Of a stretch of DNA of 64,000 bases, positions 17,234 through 25,155 are shown piece after piece. The DNA is taken from positions 1 through 64,000 of the forward strand of contig JBNLGG010000010.1 of the NCBI GenBank assembly GCA_050305935.1, given 5' to 3'. The DNA is from CAJXNP01 sp050305935 (GTDB taxonomy: Bacteria; Bacteroidota; Bacteroidia; Cytophagales; Cyclobacteriaceae). A program made the translations under genes and the position numbers. How positions within the stretch are numbered: the stretch's first letter is position 1; every line of letters begins with the position of its first letter. The notes below the pieces were generated by a model, which was not told the DNA's origin, made no database searches, and saw only the letters and a program-made list of their open reading frames with translations.

Positions 17234-19960
17234 TCACTCAATCTCCACAAACCTCTCCTCCACATTCCATCCTTTTATGGAAATCAACACATTGTCATCC
17301 AAATTCCCTTCATAATCCAGGAAAACGGACCGTGTGGTTCCTGGCATCACAGACACGTAATTATCGCTATAAAAAACGGGTAATATCCTCTTTTTGGTCT
17401 TAGTGTCCACCAGGGAAATCCGGTTAAAAAACGCTACGGGATTGCCGGTTGGGTTTGTTAACCTTACTTCGTATTTCCCCTTTTCGATTAATGATGCTCC
17501 TATTTTTATGTCACATTTTTTCAATTCTCTAATTCCGGAATATTGTCCCCTGGCATCAGGGAACCAGTAGAAATTTTTGCTCAATACCTGCTGCTTTTCA
17601 TCCAATAATGACAGGTTGAGAAAAATGCCCTTTTCCCTACCGGCTTTGTCCAGAAGTTCTTTGACGGAAAGTATTTTTTTTACGGTCGTGGGCTCTACGA
17701 AGGTAAACACCTGGGTGACCAGGGAATCCTTTCCTGTCATGTCATAAGTTTCAATTCGCAGCATCAGGTTCCTCGCAGGATCAAACGTGTTATTCACAAT
17801 CATAACCATGCCATCCACCGGATTACACATCACGTGCAAAGGCTCGCTTCCACACTTCAATCCATATAAACCAGCATTCGGATCAAGGTAATAGTCGTAC
17901 ATTTGGCCACGCAGAGCAGTCCAGGGATTTTGGGTTTTCCAAATAATTGTTCCTGTGTACCAGTCCCATTTATGGGCTGAAAATCCTTCGATCAGGGCGC
18001 GGTACTGATTGTAGTTAACCAATTGCGCTTTCGTAGCAAAGTCCCTGGTATCTTTAGCCTTTCCATAGGGATCGATACTTTCATCATAACCGATGTATCT
18101 GTGATAGTCCCAAACCGGATCCACCTGCCCGGGATACTGCGGAGGGATCATATTTGTTTTTGGAATAAATCTTTCCAACGATTCATAGTCACCCACTCCC
18201 ACCGAGCCTACTTCTGAATTGAAGGGAAATGTCCTTTCCTGCCAAAAGCTCCCGATGGGCTGTATGGTGTAGGGGCCATCGCCGTTTCCGCCTATGAAGT
18301 TGAACGACATGCTATCGGAATTAGAATACTCGATGAACCAGCGTGTGCCGTCTATTTGAGGCAGTATTTCATCGCGAAGCGGAAGCAGTATGCTCTCGGG
18401 TGGCGTGATCTCGTTACCGCCACACCATATCGCCAGCGAAGGGTGATTACGGATCATCTTGATCATATCCGTGGCAGATGTTAAAAAAAGATGGTGATCA
18501 TCCGGGTATTTCCTTCTTGTCCACTGGTCATCGAGCTTGTTTGGGTCAACCCAGCGCCCGTTACAATCGCCAGACATCCAGAAATCCTGGATCACCAGCA
18601 GGCCGTATTTATCGCATGCCTGGTAGAACTCAGGTCTCTCGGCCAGCGCCCCACCCCAAATACGGATCAGGTTCAGGTTCATATCGCGGTGAAACCTCAC
18701 TTCGGCGTCGTATCGCTCCGGGGTAAATCGTAGCATGGCATCGGAAATAATCCAGTTGCCTCCCTTGATAAAAATTTTCTGACCGTTTACCAATACCTGC
18801 ATGCTCCTGGTGTGTGTATTCCACTCTTGCTGAATTTCGCGAATGCCTACAGAGATATTTTCCTCATCAGAAATCACTTTCCCATCAATTTTAAATTGAA
18901 GCTTCAGGCTGTATAGAGCTTGCTCACCATAGCCGTTCGGCCACCAGAGTTTTGGATCTTTCAATTTGAGATCTGGCAAAGTGACAAGCAAAGTAGCATG
19001 AGCTCCAACCTCTACCTGTTGGCTGATTTTTTCGTCGGCCATTTCATAGTAAACCACTCCATTGACCTTTTTGGATGTTGGGTTTTCCAATTCTGTGGTG
19101 ACTTTTACTGTGGCAGGTTCCTGTGAAGCGCCCGGACTCCTTTTGCCCGGAACTACGGTGACCACATGAGGGTTCCTGATATTAACAGCTTTTGTTCTTT
19201 CTACGAACACCTTATCCCAAATACCCGTATTCCTGTCTCGTACGGGTTGTATCCAGTCCCAACCTGCCACATACTGGTGAGCCACATTTTTGCCAATGGT
19301 ACCATCGCCACCCTGGCCGCCGTTGGGGTTGCCCACATGATCGGGTGGATAAACGATCACAGCCAGGCGGTTAGATCCGTCCCGATTCAACAGACTGGTG
19401 ATGTTATATGTTTGTCGGAGAAACATGCCTTTGTGGGGCTCTTCGTTCAGCTTTTTCCCATTCAGAAATACATCGCAACTGTAATTCACACCCCTGAAAT
19501 GGAGCCATACCTGCTCATCTGTTTCGGGATATTTTTCTTCAAAATCTTTAACAAACCAATAGGTATAGTAGTCCCTACCAACATGATAAATGTCCGGGAT
19601 TTGCTCGTTGTTCATGCCATAAAATGGATCGGGTACCATTTTATTTTCCAGCATGGTAGTGAGCACCGTTCCGGGAACTACGGCGTCCATCCAGCCTTCC
19701 AGTGAAAAATCCGGCTTAGAAATATCCGCTCCTGATTGATTGACCTCCAACATATTGCGGCACTTCCAGTCGGTGTTAAGTTCATAGAGATTTTGCGCGT
19801 GGAGAGTTATAGATGAAATGACCAATAAAATTGTGGCTGTAAAAACCGAACTGATTGATTTAGATGGCGATGCTGGTTTACGGAAACACAAATCAGGACC
19901 AGGGGCCAAATCAAGGCCTGTACCGACTAACTCTCCGAATGGATTTACTGATATTTTCAT
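17234..19960 (-). CDS. GH2 glycosidase, beta-mannosidase / exo-beta-glucosaminidase-like
   Basis: This 908-residue GH2 enzyme has a sugar-binding jelly roll (DYYTYWFVKDFEE, LHFRGVNYSCDVFLNGKKL), an Ig-like domain (LWWPNGYGEQALY), the TIM barrel and C-terminal beta domains. The catalytic acid/base is Glu in AIWCGGNE and the likely nucleophile is Glu in FPFNSEVGS. The sequence is closest in feel to the mannosylglycoprotein endo-beta-mannosidase / CsxA group. In this locus, cleavage of Man-beta-1,4-GlcNAc is the natural inference. The N-terminus is odd: about 34 polar residues precede the Sec signal core (SSVFTATILLVISSITLHAQ), with no internal Met, so a non-ATG start such as an in-frame TTG may be used. 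Confidence 0.88.
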   Translation of the reverse strand: MKISVNPFGELVGTGLDLAPGPDLCFRKPASPSKSISSVFTATILLVISSITLHAQNLYELNTDWKCRNMLEVNQSGADISKPDFSLEGWMDAVVPGTVLTTMLENKMVPDPFYGMNNEQIPDIYHVGRDYYTYWFVKDFEEKYPETDEQVWLHFRGVNYSCDVFLNGKKLNEEPHKGMFLRQTYNITSLLNRDGSNRLAVIVYPPDHVGNPNGGQGGDGTIGKNVAHQYVAGWDWIQPVRDRNTGIWDKVFVERTKAVNIRNPHVVTVVPGKRSPGASQEPATVKVTTELENPTSKKVNGVVYYEMADEKISQQVEVGAHATLLVTLPDLKLKDPKLWWPNGYGEQALYSLKLQFKIDGKVISDEENISVGIREIQQEWNTHTRSMQVLVNGQKIFIKGGNWIISDAMLRFTPERYDAEVRFHRDMNLNLIRIWGGALAERPEFYQACDKYGLLVIQDFWMSGDCNGRWVDPNKLDDQWTRRKYPDDHHLFLTSATDMIKMIRNHPSLAIWCGGNEITPPESILLPLRDEILPQIDGTRWFIEYSNSDSMSFNFIGGNGDGPYTIQPIGSFWQERTFPFNSEVGSVGVGDYESLERFIPKTNMIPPQYPGQVDPVWDYHRYIGYDESIDPYGKAKDTRDFATKAQLVNYNQYRALIEGFSAHKWDWYTGTIIWKTQNPWTALRGQMYDYYLDPNAGLYGLKCGSEPLHVMCNPVDGMVMIVNNTFDPARNLMLRIETYDMTGKDSLVTQVFTFVEPTTVKKILSVKELLDKAGREKGIFLNLSLLDEKQQVLSKNFYWFPDARGQYSGIRELKKCDIKIGASLIEKGKYEVRLTNPTGNPVAFFNRISLVDTKTKKRILPVFYSDNYVSVMPGTTRSVFLDYEGNLDDNVLISIKGWNVEERFVEIE

Positions 19961-20250
19961 TTCAAAAACGGGTTATTATAATCTAATAATCATATTCAAG
20001 TCGTTCTATGCCATTACTCAAAACCTGACCAGGGGTCAAACTAAAGGAACTAATGTTCCATACACTATGTAATGTAAAGGCACGGTAAGAAGATAGTCGA
20101 TTTCCGCAGGTAACTTTCGCCCTAAAGCAACATGTCCAGAAGCTGCAACTACCAATACTGAAACAAAAAATTTTTGGAACTCTTTTTATCCACTTCTCTG
20201 TCATTTCGCTATCTCCCATTTCCGCAGCTATTTTTCACCGGTTACGAGTC
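19961..20250. other. 290-bp gap inside the susC operon
   Basis: Other gaps in this operon are 14-100 bp, or overlaps, so 290 bp before GH2 is unusual. I see no coding frame. It contains TGACC-AGG-GGTCA (20026-20038), a 5+5 palindrome about 66-78 bp upstream of the GH2 ATG. A near copy of the same 14-mer (GACCAGGGG[C/T]CAAA) lies inside the first codons of GH2 at 19897-19910. A separate regulatory site or promoter for GH2 is possible. Confidence 0.45.
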
Positions 20251-22143
20251 CTACTTCAGATTCAAGTCTTCCAGCACGGGACTGTCTGTGAAGCTGATGG
20301 CCGTCTTAACTTCTTCATTTTTCATTTCAAAAATGACTATCTCATTCTTACCCTTATTCAGCCAGCATCCTGGCAGGTACAGTGTTTGCTGCGGGCCAAC
20401 GCTCCAGTAACGCCCCAGGTGATGGCCGTTTACGAATACAATTCCTTTCCCCCAATCTTTCATATTGAGAAATGTATCTCCGATCTTTTTTAATTGAAAT
20501 TCGCCGTAATACAGTGCCGGGTGGGAGGCCGGGGCATTTCCAGAATAGTCTGCCAAATCAGGCATTTGTTCCATTGGCATCCCGTACATTTTCCATCCGC
20601 CACTTATCTCAAAACCATTTATAAATACCGGTGAAACAATGCCCTTTTTATTGTTCACAATCTCCGGTCCATAATTAATTCTACCCATGTTTTCTACCAG
20701 GATTTCGAGCCGGGCATTAAAGGGTATGCTGATTGACATTTCGTATTGGTTGAAATACCTGTTGAGTTCGCCCACCAGTTTGCCATTTACATATACCAGC
20801 GCATAATCACGGAGACCAGGAATTTTAAGTGTACCGTTAACCGGCTGATTAAAAATTTTGCTGTATAGCACATAACCGTGGCCTTGACCCAGTTCCTCAA
20901 AACTTAAAGGGTGGTCACTCGTCTCCGCTACCGCCCTCTTCTTCCAATCGAATAAGTCCACTGCCTTGGTAAGTTTTACTTCAGGAAGTTGAATCACGGG
21001 AATTTGTTCCGGGATCTCGGGAACGGGATAGTCCACATGCTTCAGCATGACTTCCCTAATGGCTCGATATTTTGGCGTTGCCCAGCCAGCCTCGCTGATA
21101 GGCGCATCATAGTCATAGCTGGTTATGTCTGGTTGAATATCGTGCTCGTCATTGTAATTGGCGCCTGATGTGAAGCCAAAATTTGTACCGCCATGCGCTA
21201 GGTAGAAATTGAAATGCACATCATTTTCAAGGTATTTTTCGGTTTGCTTTACAATTTCTTCTGCCGATATCCGGACAAACTCTTCCCCCCAATGATCCAG
21301 CCACCCCGGATAAAACTCTGCGACCATAAATGGCCCTTCACCGCGATGGAATTGCTTCACTGCTTTTCGCAGGTTTTCTACACTCCCCTCCCCATTTGCC
21401 GTTGGCAAAACACCTTCAATCGACCCTCCTTCAAACAACCAGGTGCCATCAGAGGTAAAGAACGGACCCTCAAAGCCTGCCTCTTTCAGCATTTGGTAAA
21501 TGGCATGTTTGTATTTTTTGTGTTCGCCTGAAGGAATGTCCGGCTGCTGGGCTACATAAGAACCAAACTCATTTTCTACCTGAACCATAATAATGGGCCC
21601 TCCTTTGCTCGCCTGCAATTCCTTCACCTGCGCGGCAAGTTTTTCGATATACACCTTGCAGGAATCCTGGAAAGCCTGATTGTACGTCCTGATTTTGAGA
21701 TTTGGGTTATTCTGAAGCCACCAGGGATAACCACCAAACTCCCACTCTGCACAGGCATACGGGCCTGGTCGCAAAATCACAAAAAGGCCCTCCTCCTGAG
21801 CTATCTTTAAATAAGAAACGAGGTCTTTGTTCCCCGTTTCAAAATCCCACACTCCAGGATCCGTATTGTGGTAGTTCCAGAAGACGTAAGTAGCCACAGT
21901 GTTAAGGCCCATTGCCTTGATCATTTTCAGGCGGTGGCGCCAGTATTCTCTAGGTATTCGGGCATAGTGCATCTCTCCGGAGTAAATGTTAACCGGTTTC
22001 CCCTGATAGTAGAAATGTCCCTCTTTGATCTCAAAGGGGTTGTTGGTTGGCTGGGCCTGCAAACTGACAGACGAATGTACTGCGAGAAAGCACAAGCTTA
22101 CAATGATTGCTTTTGTGAAAGGCATCGCTTTAATAAACTTCAA
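20251..22143 (-). CDS. GH35 beta-galactosidase
   Basis: This 630-residue retaining beta-galactosidase is predicted to remove terminal beta-galactose, for example from N-glycan antennae. A Sec signal peptide (FTKAIIVSLCFLAVHSSVSLQA) is followed by the GH35 barrel: YSGEMHYARIPREYWRHRL, VATYVFWNYHN and FVILRPGPYACAEWEFGG. The acid/base is Glu in IIMVQVENEFGSY and the nucleophile is Glu in FMVAEFYPGWLDHW. Beta-sandwich domains form the C-terminus (FVNGHHLGRYW, GPQQTLYLPGCWL). The start overlaps the end of the upstream GH29 gene by 14 bp, so translation is probably coupled. An internal ATG at 22125 would remove the overlap. Confidence 0.95.
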   Translation of the reverse strand: MKFIKAMPFTKAIIVSLCFLAVHSSVSLQAQPTNNPFEIKEGHFYYQGKPVNIYSGEMHYARIPREYWRHRLKMIKAMGLNTVATYVFWNYHNTDPGVWDFETGNKDLVSYLKIAQEEGLFVILRPGPYACAEWEFGGYPWWLQNNPNLKIRTYNQAFQDSCKVYIEKLAAQVKELQASKGGPIIMVQVENEFGSYVAQQPDIPSGEHKKYKHAIYQMLKEAGFEGPFFTSDGTWLFEGGSIEGVLPTANGEGSVENLRKAVKQFHRGEGPFMVAEFYPGWLDHWGEEFVRISAEEIVKQTEKYLENDVHFNFYLAHGGTNFGFTSGANYNDEHDIQPDITSYDYDAPISEAGWATPKYRAIREVMLKHVDYPVPEIPEQIPVIQLPEVKLTKAVDLFDWKKRAVAETSDHPLSFEELGQGHGYVLYSKIFNQPVNGTLKIPGLRDYALVYVNGKLVGELNRYFNQYEMSISIPFNARLEILVENMGRINYGPEIVNNKKGIVSPVFINGFEISGGWKMYGMPMEQMPDLADYSGNAPASHPALYYGEFQLKKIGDTFLNMKDWGKGIVFVNGHHLGRYWSVGPQQTLYLPGCWLNKGKNEIVIFEMKNEEVKTAISFTDSPVLEDLNLK

Positions 22144-23581
22144 TATTCGAAATCAATGGACAGGCCCGCGCATCTCTGATCGTAACCCGAATCTTAGCAG
22201 TAGTAACAGGTTCTAATGGCAATATTCTTTTGTAGCCAATGGTAGTGCCCGATGCTACTTGTTCCCAGTTTCCATCCTTCCACACACTTATATCAAAAGC
22301 TTTTACGCGCTGACCCAGCTTTATGTATTCCTGTAGCAGCAGGTACTTCACTACTTGTTCTCCGCCGAGGTCAATTTCGATATTGCCGGCAACAATGTCA
22401 TCGTCAGTAGCCCAGTAGGTTTCCTTATTGCCGTCGGTCGTGTTTTCGCCAGCATACAGCGCCGACTTTCCCCGGTGAGAATCTACTTTAACACGGGCCT
22501 TCGCGGCGTGGTTAATTTTGAATTCGGAGTCTAACATTTCCTTCCAGCTTTTTAATACAGCGATATCATTTTCGTGAATTTTTCCCCTGCGATCAGGCGG
22601 AACATTTAACAAAAGCGTAGATCCCCGCCCTACCGATTTCAGGTAAATCTCAAAGAGCTGTTGGGGGGACTTTACCAGGGTATCTTCCTCCTGATGATAA
22701 AACCAGCCCGGCCTTATGGACACATCAACCTCAGCCGGTATCCAGTGTGTACCATTTTCCGAGCCCGTATTCAACAAGTCTGTTATACCGGACTTCCCCG
22801 CATACAAAGTGTCTGGAGAGATATTGTTCCAGTTGGTTTCTCCTGCAAATCCCTGCTCATTCCCGCACCATCGTACACCAGGACCAGCATCGCTGAAAAA
22901 GATCACCTCCGGTTCTATTTCCTTCACCATGGCTAATGTGCCAGGCCAGTCGTAATAGTTTTCACGATCAATTCTTCTTTCTTCCCTGGCTCCTCCGTAA
23001 TAGCCGTCTCCTCCGTTGGCACCATCAAACCACATTTCGAACACAGGGCCATAATTGGTGAATAGCTCCCTAAGTTGATTTCGATAATAGGTGATGTACT
23101 CCGGCTTCCCATAGTCAGCCCGGTTTCTATCCCAGGGCGAAAGGTACACCCCAAACTTGAGCCCATATTTTTTACAGGCATCTGAAACTTCTTTAACAAC
23201 ATCTCCCTCTCCATTTTTGTATGGGCTATTCTCTACCGAATGGTCTGTATATTTCGAAGGCCACAGACAAAAACCATCATGATGCTTACAAGTAAAAATG
23301 ACACCCTTAAAGCCAGCATCTTTTAATACAGACACCCATTGATCGGGATCTTGTTCGGAAGGATTGAACACCTCGGGACTTTCATCTCCATAGCCCCATT
23401 CAAGCCCTGTAAAAGTATTGGTGGTATAATGAACAAAGGCATTTGTCTCCATCTCATGCCATGCCAGTTGAGCCTCGCTGGGCACTGGTAGCACCGCTTG
23501 TGGTGGCGGCACTTCTTTCTTTCCGCAAGAAAATAAAAGAAGGATGACGATTGATATATGGGAAAAATTAACTCTGTTCAT
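22130..23581 (-). CDS. GH29 alpha-L-fucosidase with C-terminal F5/8 type C domain, lipoprotein
   Basis: This 483-residue surface or periplasmic fucosidase has a lipobox in FSCGKK after a short hydrophobic signal. The GH29 barrel shows FVHYTTNTFTGLEWGYG, GVIFTCKHHDGFCLWPS and GVYLSPWDRN. The predicted nucleophile is Asp in EMWFDGANG. The last ~140 residues form an F5/8 type C (CBM32-like) domain (ALYAGENTTDGNKETYWATDDD, ISVWKDGNWEQVASG). This architecture resembles the GH29 subfamily acting on alpha-1,3/4-fucose in branched Lewis-type structures, which is an inference. It differs clearly from the neighbouring GH29, suggesting different fucose linkages for the two. Confidence 0.92.
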   Translation of the reverse strand: MNRVNFSHISIVILLLFSCGKKEVPPPQAVLPVPSEAQLAWHEMETNAFVHYTTNTFTGLEWGYGDESPEVFNPSEQDPDQWVSVLKDAGFKGVIFTCKHHDGFCLWPSKYTDHSVENSPYKNGEGDVVKEVSDACKKYGLKFGVYLSPWDRNRADYGKPEYITYYRNQLRELFTNYGPVFEMWFDGANGGDGYYGGAREERRIDRENYYDWPGTLAMVKEIEPEVIFFSDAGPGVRWCGNEQGFAGETNWNNISPDTLYAGKSGITDLLNTGSENGTHWIPAEVDVSIRPGWFYHQEEDTLVKSPQQLFEIYLKSVGRGSTLLLNVPPDRRGKIHENDIAVLKSWKEMLDSEFKINHAAKARVKVDSHRGKSALYAGENTTDGNKETYWATDDDIVAGNIEIDLGGEQVVKYLLLQEYIKLGQRVKAFDISVWKDGNWEQVASGTTIGYKRILPLEPVTTAKIRVTIRDARACPLISNIEVY

Positions 23582-23637
23582 TTTGATTGTGTTTTTTATG
23601 ATAGCTATTCCTGTTTAAGTGTTTAGAGCTTTAAAAC

Positions 23638-25065
23638 TCAATAAGTAAATGCAATGGCCGGATATGATCCTGCATTTTTCAGAAAAGAACCAGGGATCGT
23701 TACTTTTACCTTGCCGTCATCCTCCACCCATTTTACTTTTTGACCGGTTGCCAGCAATTTCATCTGTGCGCCTTTTTTTGGAATGTTTCCTTTCCACTCT
23801 ACTACTTTAGGCACATTTTGTCCCACCGGGATCTTGACGATGGCATTGACTGATCCATCTTTGTTTTGAGTAAAAAAGGTGTTACCCTCCTGATAAAGAT
23901 CCATTGTCCTGGTGTCGTAAATAGCAGCGCCGTTGACTTTCATCCATGCTCCAATTTCTTCAAGCTTTCTAAGCACGGGCTCATCGATGGTTCCGTCTGG
24001 CTTAGGACCTACACCCAGAAGCATGCTTCCGCCTTTGGCTACTACTTCGATCAGCTGATGTATAATGTCTGCTGAAGATTTCAAAGGATCATTAGGCACA
24101 TAGCCCCAATTATCTCCAAGTGGAATACAGCTCTCCCATGGGTGATCGAGTTTCTTTTCGGGAATTCTTCTTTCAGGTGTCTGATAGTTTTCATACGGAC
24201 CATGGACCGTGCGATCTACAAACAGAATTCCCGGCTGGGCTTTTCGAGCCATTTCTGCAATTTTCGGCATATTGATATCCTGGCTCCACGATGGGATCCG
24301 TGCTCCCCAGGACCTTACTTCATCGTTCACCGTTTCCAGGGGCCTCACCCAGCCACCGTCCAGCCAAAGGATATCGATCTGGCCGTAGTTATGCATAAGT
24401 TCACTGATCTGGTTAAAAGTGAAATCCTGGTACTTCTTCCATTGATCAGGATATTTGTTGATATCATAATTATTATTTCTGTCGGGTGTAGCATACTTCG
24501 GCCACCAGTAGTACTCGGTGTGCCAGTCGGGTTTTGAAAAATAGGCCCCTATCATAAAGCCCTCTTTTCGGAATGCTTCGAAGACATATTTGGCTACATC
24601 TGCTTTCGGATTAGCAGAAAAAGGACCTTTGGCAATGTTAAAATCTGTCTGTTTGGTGTCGAACATTGAGAAGCCGTCGTGGTGCTTGGTAGTAAAAACC
24701 ACGTACCGCATTCCTGCATCTTTTCCGGCCTTTGCCCACTGTTCCGGGTTAAAATTCACGGGATTGAATTTGTCTTTTAATCCCCAATACCATTCTTTAA
24801 ATTCGTAGTAAGTCATGGAATCGGGACGGGTAATCCAGTCTTCGGAGCATAGCGCCCAGGATTCGATGATCCCCGGAACGGCATAAAGCCCCCAGTGAAT
24901 GATCATTCCGAATTTCTGATCCTGCCAGGTATCCAGCTTTTTAAGCACCAGAGGATCTTTTGGCGACTCATAAACACTGGACTGTCTGTGAATATTGTCT
25001 TCCTGTGCCTTCACGATGCCTGGCAATGTGGTTATGAGGATTAATAATGCAATTACCTTCTTCAT
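23638..25065 (-). CDS. GH29 alpha-L-fucosidase (second copy)
   Basis: This 475-residue secreted GH29 enzyme has signal peptide MKKVIALLILITTLPGIVKA. Family motifs are KFGMIIHWGLYAVPGI, YVVFTTKHHDGFSMFDTKQTD and MIGAYFSKPDWH. The predicted nucleophile Asp lies in IDILWLDGGWV. NVGPKPDG-type ending appears as LLGVGPKPDGTIDE, followed by a C-terminal beta domain. The layout fits the broader-specificity GH29-A type. With the CBM-bearing GH29 just downstream it could cover core alpha-1,6 and antennary fucose. It lies mid-operon, 56 bp before the next gene. Confidence 0.94.
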   Translation of the reverse strand: MKKVIALLILITTLPGIVKAQEDNIHRQSSVYESPKDPLVLKKLDTWQDQKFGMIIHWGLYAVPGIIESWALCSEDWITRPDSMTYYEFKEWYWGLKDKFNPVNFNPEQWAKAGKDAGMRYVVFTTKHHDGFSMFDTKQTDFNIAKGPFSANPKADVAKYVFEAFRKEGFMIGAYFSKPDWHTEYYWWPKYATPDRNNNYDINKYPDQWKKYQDFTFNQISELMHNYGQIDILWLDGGWVRPLETVNDEVRSWGARIPSWSQDINMPKIAEMARKAQPGILFVDRTVHGPYENYQTPERRIPEKKLDHPWESCIPLGDNWGYVPNDPLKSSADIIHQLIEVVAKGGSMLLGVGPKPDGTIDEPVLRKLEEIGAWMKVNGAAIYDTRTMDLYQEGNTFFTQNKDGSVNAIVKIPVGQNVPKVVEWKGNIPKKGAQMKLLATGQKVKWVEDDGKVKVTIPGSFLKNAGSYPAIAFTY

Positions 25066-25155
25066 TTTTGGTCAAATTATTAAGTTACAAAATCGGTCAA
25101 TAGTCATTTATAATTGATCGCTGAGCATTGGTCACTGATCACAGGCTATCAGAAA

